Part shown: positions 63,863-64,000 of the stretch, one piece after another
Position numbering within the stretch: position 1 is the first letter of the stretch
Layout: every line of letters starts with the position of its first letter
DNA from: Pelomonas sp. Root1237
GTDB taxonomy: Bacteria > Pseudomonadota > Gammaproteobacteria > Burkholderiales > Burkholderiaceae_C
Direction: 5' to 3'
Assembly: GCF_001425055.1 (NCBI RefSeq)
Contig: NZ_LMDK01000017.1
Span: forward strand, 445,502-509,501
Length of the DNA stretch: 64,000 nt
Position numbers and translations under genes: made by a program
Notes under the pieces: generated by a model
Seen by the model: the letters and a program-made list of their open reading frames with translations, nothing else
What the model was told of the DNA's origin: nothing
Database searches by the model: none

Positions 63863-64000
63863 ATGCACATCCACAAGGATCCGCTTCCGAAGGGCTACAG
63901 CTTCGTGCTTCGCTCCAGCCAGCTCGAACGCGCGTTCGAAGCCGCGGGAATTCGCACCGAAACCTCGCTCTGGCACACCAGCTCCAACAGCTTCGTCATT
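63863..64000 (+). CDS. Unknown gene, cut by window end
   Basis: An open frame starts at ATG 63863, 25 nt after the sigma-54 activator, and runs through the last base (46 codons visible). The product begins MHIHKDPLPKGY and continues SFVLRSSQLERAFEAAGI. No family was recognised from this short piece. Confidence 0.5.
   Translation, partial: MHIHKDPLPKGYSFVLRSSQLERAFEAAGIRTETSLWHTSSNSFVI

Overview
The window is high-GC, gene-dense DNA from a betaproteobacterium, most likely a Burkholderiales member of the Roseateles/Pelomonas/Leptothrix type. This is inferred from codon use, from gene families typical of that order (DUF2145, DUF971, DUF3617, LytTR two-component pairs, PEP-CTERM proteins, an OxyR/KatG/Dps cluster) and from the many 1-4 nt start/stop overlaps. 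No rRNA, tRNA or CRISPR array was seen. Nearly everything is chromosomal core or family-level accessory DNA. The one clear compositional break is a small island at about 44.45-47.03 kb.

Layout. 0-4.2 kb: the end of a CPBP intramembrane protease, an orphan caspase-like protease, an XRE regulator, and a YiaA-like / small exported / DUF2145 trio. 4.36-8.72 kb: a tightly overlapping four-gene operon made of an MFS(LplT-like)-PlsC fusion, a small membrane protein, an Lgt-like membrane protein that lacks the usual catalytic His, and a radical SAM enzyme with the cysteine layout of the MJ0619/Tes (tetraether lipid synthase) family. It looks like an undescribed membrane-lipid modification locus. 8.7-14.4 kb: cysC, tgt and queA (queuosine), an IMPACT-family protein and two periplasmic solute-binding proteins. 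14.5-21.1 kb: a large Ycf48-like lipoprotein, recG, and a LytS/LytTR pair. 21.1-25.2 kb: an alpha/beta hydrolase, two cyclophilin lipoproteins, and panC-panB.

25.5-30.9 kb is an oxidative-stress cluster: oxyR with both redox cysteines, a ParA-like ATPase, katG behind an AT-rich promoter with a partial OxyR-like site, dps, and a DJ-1/PfpI protein. It is preceded by a panB-oxyR intergenic region rich in inverted repeats. 30.8-44.4 kb: a fatty-acid desaturase, a secreted protein coupled to a second LytS/LytTR pair, prfC, a zinc-ribbon protein with a TPR-methyltransferase, a PQQ-type sugar dehydrogenase, and a 1369-residue membrane protein of unknown function.

The 44.45-47.03 kb island starts with a hairpin and a 40-codon N-terminal remnant of a tyrosine recombinase. 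It then carries a predicted TIR-like nucleotide-binding effector (an anti-phage defence candidate) and two orphan genes, all visibly less GC-rich than the flanks. After it come pirin, cbpA/cbpM, DUF971, a frameshifted HEAT-repeat gene, a lysozyme-like SH3 protein, PEP-CTERM proteins, YgjV, BrkB and AI-2E membrane proteins, a metallo-beta-lactamase-fold hydrolase, a TonB-dependent receptor and a sigma-54 activator. The window ends inside a short unknown gene.

The two best candidates for undescribed biology are the PlsC/Lgt-like/radical SAM lipid operon and the TIR-like defence island.
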